13,857 nucleotides of DNA, taken from contig SKZA01000272.1 in NCBI GenBank assembly GCA_007127595.1, positions 1-13,857 on the forward strand, given 5' to 3'. The notes below the pieces were generated by a model. The model did not search any database. It was not told the DNA's origin and saw nothing but the letters and a program-made list of their open reading frames with translations. Below are positions 1 to 7,398 of the stretch, piece after piece. The stretch's first letter is position 1. Every line of letters starts with the position of its first letter. This DNA is from Kiritimatiellia bacterium (lineage in GTDB: Bacteria; Verrucomicrobiota; Kiritimatiellia; SLAD01). A program made the translations under genes and the position numbers.

Positions 1-76
1 CGGTTACCGATTATTTTGACGATCGACCATTTTTTGGGGTGGGGAATGGGTCTTGTCATCGGGCGGCGGGTTCGGC

Positions 77-868
77 ATGCTGGCCGGCATGGAGCACGAA
101 AACACCCATCCCGGCGAACGCATGCGCAGCCTGATCGCGTCCGTCGAGGCCCACCTCACGCGTCTCAAGGAAGACGGGGTCACCACCGTGGAAGTAGATC
201 CGGACACGGTGCGCGCATGGAGTGAAACGGCGAGCGCGTCTCCTGAGTCGCCACCGCAACCGATACCGGAACCCGCTAAAGGAGAATCCCCTGTGTCCGA
301 TCCCCTCGACGCTATCGCCCGCCGTGTCGCCTCCTGCCAATTGTGCCGTTTATGCGAAACCCGCAACCGAACGGTACCGGGACAAGGCGCCCCGAATCCG
401 GACATCATGTTCATCGGCGAAGGACCCGGCGCGGACGAAGATAAGCAGGGACTGGCCTTCGTCGGACGCGCGGGCCAATTGCTCACCAAAATCATTACGG
501 CCATGGGTTATGAGCGCGAAGACGTATGGATCGGCAATATCGTGAAATGCCGCCCGCCGAATAACCGCGTCCCCACGCCCGATGAAATGGCGGCCTGCAT
601 GCCGTACCTGAAAGAACAGATTGCGCTGCTTAAACCGAAAGTGATCGTGTGCCTGGGCGCCACGGCGGTAAAAGGGCTGTTCGACACGCAGACGGGTATC
701 ACCAAACTACGGGGTCAATGGATGACCTTCGAGGAAATCGATACGATGCCGACCTATCACCCGGCCTACCTGCTGCGCAATCCGCCGGCCAAACGCGATG
801 TCTGGGAAGATATGAAGGAAGTGCTTCGGAAACTGGGACGGCCGGTACCGGAGAAGAGTAAGACGTAA
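77..868 (+). CDS. Type-4 (family 4) uracil-DNA glycosylase, iron-sulfur
   Basis: This enzyme removes uracil from DNA as the first step of base-excision repair. Numbered from the ATG at 77 (263 aa), the family-4 signatures are: cysteines C87 and C90 (CxxC), C158 (in NIVKCRPP) and C174, which match the four 4Fe-4S ligands; the uracil-binding motif GEGPGADEDK at about 114-123; VGRAGQLL at about 129-136; and the catalytic-loop motif HPAYLLRNP with H228. Residues 1-72 form an extension before the core, partly predicted helix (about 15-32) and partly a P/E/S-rich linker. The start is uncertain. TTG 53, ATG 77 and ATG 89 are all in frame and none has a clear Shine-Dalgarno sequence. The only good one (GGAG at 281-284) precedes an internal in-frame GTG at 293, which would give just the core enzyme. 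The gene converges on the next one, and its stop lies inside a heptamer repeat. The family call is firm; the start is not. Confidence 0.93.
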   Translation: MLAGMEHENTHPGERMRSLIASVEAHLTRLKEDGVTTVEVDPDTVRAWSETASASPESPPQPIPEPAKGESPVSDPLDAIARRVASCQLCRLCETRNRTVPGQGAPNPDIMFIGEGPGADEDKQGLAFVGRAGQLLTKIITAMGYEREDVWIGNIVKCRPPNNRVPTPDEMAACMPYLKEQIALLKPKVIVCLGATAVKGLFDTQTGITKLRGQWMTFEEIDTMPTYHPAYLLRNPPAKRDVWEDMKEVLRKLGRPVPEKSKT

Positions 869-935
869 GAAGTCAGAAGTAAGACGTGACAGTGGGATGT
901 AATACGTAAGAAGTCCGTGGGGCCGGAGGTCTTAC
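858..935. repeat. Degenerate GTAAGAC heptamer array
   Basis: Four adjacent 7-bp units start at 858, 865, 872 and 879 (GTAAGAC, GTAAGAA, GTCAGAA, GTAAGAC). After a 13-bp degenerate spacer, two more follow at 899 and 906 (GTAATAC, GTAAGAA). An inverted unit (GTCTTAC) lies at 929-935. The array covers the end of the glycosylase gene, so its TAA stop (866-868) comes from a unit. The inverted unit supplies the TAA stop of the convergent gene (932-934). The 906-911 and 930-935 units can pair into a weak stem without a U-tract, so a terminator role is possible but not shown. Confidence 0.7.
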
Positions 936-1576
936 ATTTCGTCGGGATTGATCTGGACGCGAATCGTCGACTGTTTGAGGACATCCTGATCCATACCGCT
1001 GGCCGACTCAATCAACCCACCTTCCACATGCTTCAGCAGTTGCTGAACCGCGCTGATCGCAGACTCGCTCTTCCCACCAATCACGCGGATCACCTCAATG
1101 GAGTCCGGCAAGGCCAGTTGGGCGCGAATGTGGCTGACCTGATCGGGCAACGTGAAAGCTTTCTTGCAGTTCGGGCAACGCCCCCGCTTGCCGGCATCGT
1201 TATCCCGGACCCAGAGCTTCTGTCCGCACACGGGACAACTCATCTTGAAATCGGATTCGTCGTTCTCTCGGATAATCATGATGGCCAGCGCGATATCGCT
1301 CTCGCTTGGCAAGCGGCGATAGATGGCCTTGATCTTATCGAGCGAAATGACATCGAGAAAGCGGGTCAAGAGCGCCACGCCATTCGCCTTCTTGACAGTG
1401 TCATCCCATGCTGCGTTTAAGCGGGGATCACCCGCCAACACATCAAAGGAGACCTCATGATCGCCGATCTTCTTCGTGTTCCCGCTGCCACACACGGCCT
1501 CTACAAATGATTCGCCCATTTCCTCATGGACGCTCAATGTGAGAATAGTGACCTTGTTGTTGGCTGCTGCACTCAT
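932..1576 (-). CDS. GTPase-like (degenerate) domain plus zinc-ribbon protein
   Basis: No named family is recognised. The 214-aa protein has no signal peptide and is probably cytoplasmic. Residues 114-137 form a zinc ribbon (C114xxC117, then C134xxC137) of the type common in PVC bacteria. The first 110 residues read like a Ras-type alpha/beta fold without its catalytic motifs: strand VTILTLS (9-15); a loop VHEEMGES (16-23) where a P-loop GxxxxGKS would sit, with the first Gly and the Lys replaced; FDVLAGDP (44-51) in the position of DTAG; strand GVALLTRF (66-73); and strand IALAIMII (95-102) followed by RENDE in the position of NKxD. The C-terminal 70 residues are charged and unassigned. The start is the only good ATG, but no Shine-Dalgarno is visible. 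It lies 130 bp downstream of fusA on the same strand and may be read from it. The zinc ribbon is secure; the GTPase-like reading is inference. Confidence 0.75.
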   Translation of the reverse strand: MSAAANNKVTILTLSVHEEMGESFVEAVCGSGNTKKIGDHEVSFDVLAGDPRLNAAWDDTVKKANGVALLTRFLDVISLDKIKAIYRRLPSESDIALAIMIIRENDESDFKMSCPVCGQKLWVRDNDAGKRGRCPNCKKAFTLPDQVSHIRAQLALPDSIEVIRVIGGKSESAISAVQQLLKHVEGGLIESASGMDQDVLKQSTIRVQINPDEM

Positions 1577-1706
1577 GCTTTTAGACTGGCACAGGATGAT
1601 AAGGGGATCAAGTGATTAAATCCGTAAAGCCGCGGCCGCGCCGAACCCCGAGGAACAGAACCGACACAACCCGCTGATTACAAGAGGATTACCGCATTCG
1701 TCCGGG

Positions 1707-3797
1707 TTATCGAACCTTGTTTTCTTCGCGTCGTTTTTTGACAATTTGCTCGGCGAGCGCGAACGGCACCGCCTCGTAATGCTCAAAGTGCATGCTGAAA
1801 GAAGCGCGCCCCTGAGTGAGGGTGCGCAGGGTGTTGGAATAGCCGAACATCTCGCTCAGCGGAACCATGCCGCGCACCAGCTTACTTCCTTTGACGGTAT
1901 CCATCGACTCGATACGGCCGCGACGCTGACAAATGGAGCTGGAAACAGGCCCCATAAAATCTTCCGGCGTAACGGCTTTAACGGACATAACGGGTTCCAA
2001 CAGCTCGGGATGGGCCTTCAGGAACATTTCCTTGAAGCCGGCGCGGCCGGCCTCTTGAAAGGCAAAGTCGCTTGAATCCACGTCATGATAGGAGCCGTCC
2101 ACAAGCTCAACGCGCATGTCCACCACGGGATACCCCGCATACGGGCCGGACGTCATGGCTTTGACCACGCCCTTTTCGACGGACGGAATGAATTCCGCCG
2201 GAATACGGCCGCCGACGATCTTATTCACAAACTCAAAGCCTTCGCCCGGATTCAGGGGTTCAAGCACGAGGACCACATGACCGAACTGCCCGCGACCACC
2301 CGACTGCTTGACATGCTTGTACGCCCCCTCGACCCGGCGCGTGGCGGTTTCGCGATACGCCACCTCGGGTCGTCCCACATCGGCTTGTACATTGAACTCG
2401 CGCTTGATGCGGTCAACGATGATTTCCAGATGCAATTCTCCCATACCCGAAATAATGGTTTCGCTGGTTTCCTGATCGTAATTAACGATGAACGTCGGGT
2501 CCTCGTCCGCGAGCCGTATGAGCGCTTCACCTAGCTTTTCACTGTCTACCTGGGCATTCGGCTTGATGCTGATTGATATAACGGGCGCGGGAAACTCAAT
2601 GGCTTCCAAGTGGATCGGGTGGTCCTTGTCGCACAGGGTATCGCCCGTTTTGGTATCGCCCAGTCCGACGATGCCGACGATGTCGCCCGCATGCGCTTCG
2701 TCCAGCGCCTCCTGTCGATTGGCGTGCATACGCAAAATCCGGCCCACGCGCTGTGACTTTTCCCGCGTGCTGTTCAGCACCGTACTCCCAGCCTTCAAGG
2801 TCCCGGAATAGATACGGATGTAGGTCAATTTCCCCATATGCTTGTCGGCCATGATCTTGAAGGCCAACGCCGAGAAGGGATCCTCATCCTTCGGCTCACG
2901 CTGTTTCTGTTGTGTTTCGTCGGTTGCGCAAATAATCGGCGGAATTTCGTTCGGGGCAGGCAACAAATGTACCACGCCGTCCAAGAGCCGCTGAATTCCC
3001 TTGTTTTTGAATGCGGACCCGCAATAGACGGGCACGACCCGCCGGGAGATGGTCGCCTTGCGCAAAATGCTCCAGATTTCATCGGTTGTCAGCTCTTCTC
3101 CTTCGAGGAACTTTTCGAGAAGCGCATCGTCCTGTTCGGCGCATTTTTCCACGAGATTGCCGCGCCATTTGTTGGCTATATCCAGCAATTCGGCGGGAAT
3201 ATCTTCTTCGTGGAAGTATTGACCGAAAGACGTCTCGTCATAAAAGACCGCCTTCATATGAATGAGATCAATAATGCCGCGGAAGTTTTCCTCCTGACCA
3301 ATGGGGATGACAACCGGCACGGCATTGGCTTTAAACTCATCCTGAATTTCCTCCACGACCGCAAAGAAATCGGCGCCCACGCGGTCCATCTTGTTGACGA
3401 ACGCGATCTTCGGCACGCTGTACCGCTCGCTTTGCAGCCAGACCTTTTCCGATTGGGGCTGAACGCCCGCCACGGCGCAGAACAAAGCGATGGCGCCGTC
3501 CAATACACGCAGGCTCCGCTCCACTTCCACGGTAAAGTCCACATGGCCCGGGGTATCGATGAGCGAGATGGAATGCTCACGCCATTCCGTACTGGTGGCG
3601 GCGGACGTAATGGTGATGCCCCGCTCGCGTTCCTGTTCCATCCAATCCATGGTGGCGCCGCCGTCATGCACTTCGCCCATTTTATGGGTCTTGCCCGAAT
3701 AGAAGAGGATACGCTCACTGACGGTGGTCTTGCCCGCGTCAATGTGCGCCATGATGCCAATATTTCGAATCTTTGAAATGGGGTATTGTCTAGCCAT
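1707..3797 (-). CDS. fusA: Elongation factor G
   Basis: This ribosomal translocase GTPase is complete at 696 aa, the normal length. G-domain motifs: P-loop AHIDAGKT (17-24), switch II DTPGH (81-85) and NKMD (135-138). The switch I region with ERERGITI is intact. Domain II, domain III (GMGELHLE) and the domain IV tip ([12 protein letters not shown]) follow, and the protein ends in the domain V GRASFSM segment with a basic tail. The ATG at 3797 has a suitable AGGA five bases upstream. Flanking genes are not rpsL, rpsG or tuf, so this copy is outside a str operon. It could be the main EF-G or a paralogue such as the spdEFG forms known from spirochaetes, planctomycetes and deltaproteobacteria. 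Sequence reading alone does not separate these. A probable promoter lies 82-110 bp upstream. Confidence 0.96.
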   Translation of the reverse strand: MARQYPISKIRNIGIMAHIDAGKTTVSERILFYSGKTHKMGEVHDGGATMDWMEQERERGITITSAATSTEWREHSISLIDTPGHVDFTVEVERSLRVLDGAIALFCAVAGVQPQSEKVWLQSERYSVPKIAFVNKMDRVGADFFAVVEEIQDEFKANAVPVVIPIGQEENFRGIIDLIHMKAVFYDETSFGQYFHEEDIPAELLDIANKWRGNLVEKCAEQDDALLEKFLEGEELTTDEIWSILRKATISRRVVPVYCGSAFKNKGIQRLLDGVVHLLPAPNEIPPIICATDETQQKQREPKDEDPFSALAFKIMADKHMGKLTYIRIYSGTLKAGSTVLNSTREKSQRVGRILRMHANRQEALDEAHAGDIVGIVGLGDTKTGDTLCDKDHPIHLEAIEFPAPVISISIKPNAQVDSEKLGEALIRLADEDPTFIVNYDQETSETIISGMGELHLEIIVDRIKREFNVQADVGRPEVAYRETATRRVEGAYKHVKQSGGRGQFGHVVLVLEPLNPGEGFEFVNKIVGGRIPAEFIPSVEKGVVKAMTSGPYAGYPVVDMRVELVDGSYHDVDSSDFAFQEAGRAGFKEMFLKAHPELLEPVMSVKAVTPEDFMGPVSSSICQRRGRIESMDTVKGSKLVRGMVPLSEMFGYSNTLRTLTQGRASFSMHFEHYEAVPFALAEQIVKKRREENKVR

Positions 3798-3878
3798 GAA
3801 CTTCCTACCTTGTCTTCTTCAATCACGTGAATCGGAATTGATACACGTCTCCCCCCGAGATGGAGTGGAAAGTCGGGG

Positions 3879-3907
3879 AATATGAACACTATACGGTCAT
3901 GGTGCAA
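3879..3907 (-). promoter_or_regulatory. Possible sigma70-like promoter of fusA
   Basis: Read on the minus strand, TTGCAC (3907-3902) and CATATT (3884-3879) are 17 bp apart. The -35 is a weak match (3 of 6) and the -10 moderate (4 of 6). A/T tracts at 3921-3936 lie just upstream, where an UP element would be. The expected leader is about 75 nt and ends at a good ribosome binding site. Confidence 0.4.
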
Positions 3908-3920
3908 GGGAAATTGCGGG

Positions 3921-3936
3921 CTTTTTTCGAAAAAAG
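3921..3936. promoter_or_regulatory. 16-bp perfect A/T-tract palindrome
   Basis: The sequence CTTTTTTCGAAAAAAG is its own reverse complement. It lies 22 bp past the stop codon of the phosphodiesterase gene and 13 bp upstream of the putative fusA -35. It could serve as an UP element or protein-binding site for fusA, or mark the end of the upstream transcript. The central GC pair leaves no hairpin loop, so it is not a standard terminator. Confidence 0.4.
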
Positions 3937-3958
3937 TACGGAACGGTCGACGCGCCTG

Positions 3959-5488
3959 TTAGTCGGCGAGCAAATCACGCACGACCACGCCTTGCGCATG
4001 CCGCGGGGCGCGCAAGCCCATCAGATATGAAATGGTGGGGGCCACATCGATGGCGCGGTGCGCGACCCGTGTGGCCTCATAGCCCGCCGGATACATACGC
4101 CAACACCACACGCGAAATTCGGCTTCCTCGATGGTCGCTCCTTCCGGGATCGCTCCCGCAAGGTCGAAACGATAGAAGACGCGCGCTTCGCCATCGTTGA
4201 AATAGCCGACATAATAACTGCCCCGCTCGCCGTAATAGGCTTCAGGCTCGCCGGCGACGACCATGACATCCGCAATCGGACGCAGATGAATATGCCCCGG
4301 TTCCTTTGCGCCCGCGCTTCGGTACGTAAGGAACAGGTGTGGGTGTAAACGCGGTTCAAGCCATTCGGTCGCGTTGAAGAACGCCGCACGGTTACGCTTG
4401 GAAAACAAGGCAGGATTACCGGCTTCTGCGTCGTCTTCCACCGGGCCCTCTCCGTCTACATCGGCTACCATGACCCATTCAAGCAGGCGGGTTTGCGCGG
4501 CGGTTCCCGTACCCCAACGGGCGCGCACATAGTCGGTCACATTCCACGCAAACCAGCCGCGCCGATATACAAACGTCTCCGCCACCGGTACGCCGGGCGC
4601 CGGCGCATCGGCCCATGTGATCGACGACGCATCCCACTCCGCCTCCCCCACGCGATGCAGGCGCGCGGTCAACGCGCCCCGGTCCATGGCGGGGATATCC
4701 ATCGTGTCGGCGATTTCATGGTTTACTCGAACGCCCGGACCGTTCCAGACGGAAAAGATCCGCATGTCCGTCGCAAAACCATAGCCATGCGACCGGCCGG
4801 TCATCCCATGGTCGGTCGTCACCACGATCACTGTGCGATCCCGAGCACCCAACGCGTCCAGCGCCTCTACAAAACGGCCCAGTTCGCGGTCGGCGTCCTC
4901 AATCGCCTGCCGATATTCTTCGCTCCCGGCTCCGTGCCGGTGGCCCGTACCGTCGGGGCGCGAGTTATACAAGTACATGTGCGCCGGACGATGTTCACGA
5001 AACCATTGGATGGCGCGATCGACAAAATGGGCGTCCGGCTGGCGGTGAAAATAGTGACCCGTAACATATTCAGCGCTGTACCCACCGTGAATTCCGTTGA
5101 CCCCGACGAGCGCGCTGGCCAAACCCGCTTCGGCAAAGACTTCAGACAGGGTTTCGGCATGAATCGGACCGTCCCAGCGCGAGACCCCATGCACCTCCGG
5201 TGGCGCGCCCGTATGCAAAGAAGGGATGGCCGTAAGCGTCGCAGGACGCCATGTGGTCCATGCATTCCACGTGTAGCTGCCCGTGTCGGCCAGCTTGTCC
5301 AACACCGGAGTGTCTACTTCCTGCAGGACATCGGGCCGCACGCCGTCCCATACGACCAATACCACATGCGCGATGCCCGCATCGTCCGCCGCCCTCGTGG
5401 CGGGAAGGCCCCATACCAGGCTTAGGACCAAAAGGATGATGCGAAACGAGCCGGAAGTCGCTCGACCCCAAAGAATATATGCATGCAT
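3959..5488 (-). CDS. Secreted NPP-type phosphodiesterase with permuted DNRLRE-like insertion
   Basis: The 509-aa protein is an alkaline-phosphatase-superfamily hydrolase of the type I phosphodiesterase/nucleotide pyrophosphatase class, probably periplasmic or secreted. Residues 1-33 look like a signal peptide (cleavage after ATRA). The two-metal site is complete: D48, nucleophile T84 (in TLTAIPSLHTG), D179 and H183 (DGTGH), D226-H227 (TDHGM) and H234 (SHGYG). The phosphatase lobe runs to GPGVR (about 254) and resumes only at about 474 with AIDVAPTISYLMGL to the end. The 220 residues between them resemble a DNRLRE beta-sandwich in swapped order. The second half comes first (ITWADAP, WNVTDYV, ending HPHLFLTYR at about 390). 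The first half follows (IHLRPIADV, YRFDLAGAIPEGATI, EFRVW; about 400-473). The ORF is open throughout. The substrate cannot be read. There is no Shine-Dalgarno before the ATG. Confidence 0.85.
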   Translation of the reverse strand: MHAYILWGRATSGSFRIILLVLSLVWGLPATRAADDAGIAHVVLVVWDGVRPDVLQEVDTPVLDKLADTGSYTWNAWTTWRPATLTAIPSLHTGAPPEVHGVSRWDGPIHAETLSEVFAEAGLASALVGVNGIHGGYSAEYVTGHYFHRQPDAHFVDRAIQWFREHRPAHMYLYNSRPDGTGHRHGAGSEEYRQAIEDADRELGRFVEALDALGARDRTVIVVTTDHGMTGRSHGYGFATDMRIFSVWNGPGVRVNHEIADTMDIPAMDRGALTARLHRVGEAEWDASSITWADAPAPGVPVAETFVYRRGWFAWNVTDYVRARWGTGTAAQTRLLEWVMVADVDGEGPVEDDAEAGNPALFSKRNRAAFFNATEWLEPRLHPHLFLTYRSAGAKEPGHIHLRPIADVMVVAGEPEAYYGERGSYYVGYFNDGEARVFYRFDLAGAIPEGATIEEAEFRVWCWRMYPAGYEATRVAHRAIDVAPTISYLMGLRAPRHAQGVVVRDLLAD

Positions 5489-5494
5489 CGGACA

Positions 5495-5523
5495 AGTATC
5501 TCAAAGCCGGACGGCCCGGTCAA
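5495..5523 (-). promoter_or_regulatory. Probable promoter of the phosphodiesterase gene, near-leaderless
   Basis: On the minus strand, TTGACC (5523-5518) and GATACT (5500-5495) are 17 bp apart, with 5 of 6 and 4 of 6 consensus matches. The -10 ends six bases before the ATG at 5488, so transcription would start at or next to the start codon. That fits the absence of a Shine-Dalgarno sequence. Confidence 0.6.
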
Positions 5524-5567
5524 GCAACGCCTCATTCCATAATGGCGTGTCATCGTGTCTCGGGTCC

Positions 5568-5596
5568 TTGCGCATTCGGCCATGGTAAACTATAAA
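5568..5596 (+). promoter_or_regulatory. Probable promoter of the thioredoxin-like lipoprotein gene
   Basis: TTGCGC (5568-5573) and TATAAA (5591-5596) are 17 bp apart, giving a start near 5603 and a leader of about 55 nt. It is back to back with the promoter of the divergent phosphodiesterase gene. It also rules out the far-upstream in-frame ATG at 5596, which would lie in the -10 box. Confidence 0.6.
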
Positions 5597-5658
5597 TGGG
5601 TATAGGGAATAAACGGCATGGAACCGGGCTCTCACCAGAAAAGGACATCGTGTTCGAT

Positions 5659-6240
5659 ATGTTGAAGAAACTAATCACAACAATGAATACCTCACACCTC
5701 TTCCTCTCCGCGCTGTGCGCCGTAACACTTGCCCTATTGGTTGGGTGCGGCCCTTCGGTAAATGACGGTGCGGCTGCGGAAGCAACCGATCGATCAGCCG
5801 ATAGTTCCTTTGCGGAACTGTTCGGAAGCGAATTGGTCGATGCACGCGGTGACGCCGTAAGCGTATCCGCTTTGGATGGGAAGACGGTGGCCCTCTACTT
5901 TTCGGCGCATTGGTGTCCGCCGTGCCGCATGTTTACGCCGCATTTGGTTGATGCCTATAACGAGCTAGCCGCCCAAAACAAGATGTTTGAAATCGTCTTT
6001 GTGTCCAGCGATCGCTCGGAAGAAGCCATGTACGCCTATATGGAGGAATATGACATGGACTGGCTGGCGGTCCCCTTTCCGGACGGAAACCGCCGCGAAG
6101 CGCTTGCGCTTCGCTATCAGGTTCGCGGCATTCCTACACTCATTGTCGTCGATAAAGACGGGCAGTTGATCACCGCCGACGGGCGAAGTCATATCATGAG
6201 TCAGGGCGCCGCAGCGTATGAGCAGTGGCTCAAACGCTGA
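5659..6240 (+). CDS. Thioredoxin-like (nucleoredoxin/TlpA type) lipoprotein
   Basis: This is a predicted membrane-anchored thiol-disulfide oxidoreductase. Counted from ATG 5659 (193 aa), residues 1-30 are a lipoprotein signal (KK n-region, hydrophobic core, LVGC lipobox with C30). A short A/D/S-rich linker follows, then a thioredoxin fold with the active site WCPPC (85-89) and the cis-proline loop RGIPT (P159). FSAHWCPPCRMFTP and IVFVSSDRSEEAM are typical of nucleoredoxin/tryparedoxin-like proteins. The likely role is reduction or isomerisation of disulfides in envelope proteins; the partner is unknown. Starts: AAGGA at 5641-5645 is well placed for GTG 5650 and rather far from ATG 5659. ATG 5683 would lose the lysines of the signal. 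It could be cotranscribed with the deiminase-like gene 129 bp downstream. Confidence 0.88.
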   Translation: MLKKLITTMNTSHLFLSALCAVTLALLVGCGPSVNDGAAAEATDRSADSSFAELFGSELVDARGDAVSVSALDGKTVALYFSAHWCPPCRMFTPHLVDAYNELAAQNKMFEIVFVSSDRSEEAMYAYMEEYDMDWLAVPFPDGNRREALALRYQVRGIPTLIVVDKDGQLITADGRSHIMSQGAAAYEQWLKR

Positions 6241-6369
6241 AGGTGGCGGGAACCCGATCGATATGCGCCATTTGCTGAATCAGACAACCGTCAACGAAGA
6301 GCGTTCATCAGCGACGATGATGTGTAAGATTCCCGTGAAAATAGACAACCTTGAAGGAGAGTGCTGCCG

Positions 6370-7398
6370 ATGAAGCGGTCCATGACATGGCTCGCCGTCC
6401 TGGCATGTGTTGCGTTGGGAGCCCTGCCGGAACCCGCCCGCGGCGAGGAACCGGCCCTGCGCCTTGTGCCGGAATGGGAATTGAGCGGCCCTATCGTTCT
6501 CGTATGGCCCGAACATCTGCGCGGCGCGCGCCGACTGAACGCCCCCTTCACCGCGTTCATTCGCACGCTGCCGGAAGACGTGGAGGTGGCGGTCATCAGC
6601 CCGCGCCCGCCGGGCATGCGCGCGTTGCAGGAACTCGGACGCGATGTGCGTTATCTACCGCTTGAGCGCGTACGCGATGTCTATGTGCGCGACTGGGCCG
6701 GACTACCGGCCGCGGATCCGGAAGGGCGCCTCTCGTCCGCTAAATTCCGCTACCGACCGGCCCACGTCGAAGGGCGCGACGTCGCCGAAGCACACGACGG
6801 AAATCTCGTCGCCAAGAAATTGGCCGAACGCCTTTATGGGGCCGTGACGGAAATTCCGCTTACCATGAGCGGGAGCGCCATCACCCATAATGGGCGCGGG
6901 GTGGCGCTGATCTCGCAGCGCGTCATTCACGAAAACGAACACCTATCCCTTCAAGAGATACGGGACATTTTGAAGGCGCATGCGGGCCTTGCGCAGGTGG
7001 TATTTGTTCCCGTAAAACCGGGCGATGCAAAAGGCCACGTATCGGGCCTTGTCCGTTTCGCATCCGAAAGGACCGTGCTGATCGCTCAGTACCCCGATAC
7101 ACAGCCCGAACGATTCGCGTTCAGTGAGCGCCTTGCGGCCCAGCTACGCCGGGAACTGGGCGACGCGTTCCGCGTCGTTCCCGTGCCCCTGGCGGAAAAT
7201 GGCGGCAGCTACCTGGATTACATCAGCCTCGACGGACGTCTTTGGCTGCCCCTGTATGGCGTACCGGAAGATCAGGACGCGCTTTCCACCATTGCACGCG
7301 CCCTGCCTGATCTCGAAATCGACGACGTTGACGCGCGCCCCTATGGCGAACTGATCGAGCAGGGTTACGCACCATGGCGCCTTCACGTCGTCCATTGA
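6370..7398 (+). CDS. Exported deiminase-fold (agmatine/PAD-like) protein, catalytic Cys absent
   Basis: The 342-aa protein starts at ATG 6370, because AGGAG (6355-6359) is 10 bases upstream; the GTG at 6361 is too close to it. Residues 1-25 are a Sec signal peptide ending ARG. The rest follows the agmatine deiminase / bacterial peptidylarginine deiminase fold: VYVRDWAG (104-111) matches the DxWxRDxGP segment; SGSAITHNGRG (167-177) matches the EGG strand; GHVSGLVRF (222-230) matches GHVDDLxRF; then GGSYLDY, and RLHVVH at the end matches the GIHC motif. Key residues are lost: the HxD aspartate is S225, the EGG glutamate is M166, and the nucleophilic cysteine is V340. The only cysteine (C13) is in the signal peptide. 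It therefore cannot use the known deiminase chemistry and may be a binding protein or do something else. The fold call is by motif order; the present function is unknown. Confidence 0.75.
   Translation: MKRSMTWLAVLACVALGALPEPARGEEPALRLVPEWELSGPIVLVWPEHLRGARRLNAPFTAFIRTLPEDVEVAVISPRPPGMRALQELGRDVRYLPLERVRDVYVRDWAGLPAADPEGRLSSAKFRYRPAHVEGRDVAEAHDGNLVAKKLAERLYGAVTEIPLTMSGSAITHNGRGVALISQRVIHENEHLSLQEIRDILKAHAGLAQVVFVPVKPGDAKGHVSGLVRFASERTVLIAQYPDTQPERFAFSERLAAQLRRELGDAFRVVPVPLAENGGSYLDYISLDGRLWLPLYGVPEDQDALSTIARALPDLEIDDVDARPYGELIEQGYAPWRLHVVH

Noticed and set aside
1..76. TTGACG at 15-20 as a promoter for the uracil-DNA glycosylase
   Set aside because: There is no acceptable -10 hexamer at 16-18 bp; the sequence there is G-rich.
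858..915. CRISPR array
   Set aside because: The repeat unit is 7 bp, in direct tandem without unique spacers, and no cas gene is nearby.
1631..1640. CGCGGCCGCG palindrome between the zinc-ribbon gene and fusA
   Set aside because: It is short and made only of G and C in a GC-rich genome, with no loop and no nearby regulatory signal.
2838..3776. 312-codon open frame on the plus strand opposite fusA
   Set aside because: It is a shadow of the EF-G gene with no start signal or recognisable domain.
4493..5425. 310-codon open frame on the plus strand opposite the phosphodiesterase gene
   Set aside because: It is Arg/Pro-rich, antisense to a gene with all catalytic motifs, and has no signals of its own.
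5596..5658. Upstream in-frame ATG for the thioredoxin-like lipoprotein
   Set aside because: It overlaps the predicted -10 box and would put 21 extra residues before a normal lipoprotein signal.
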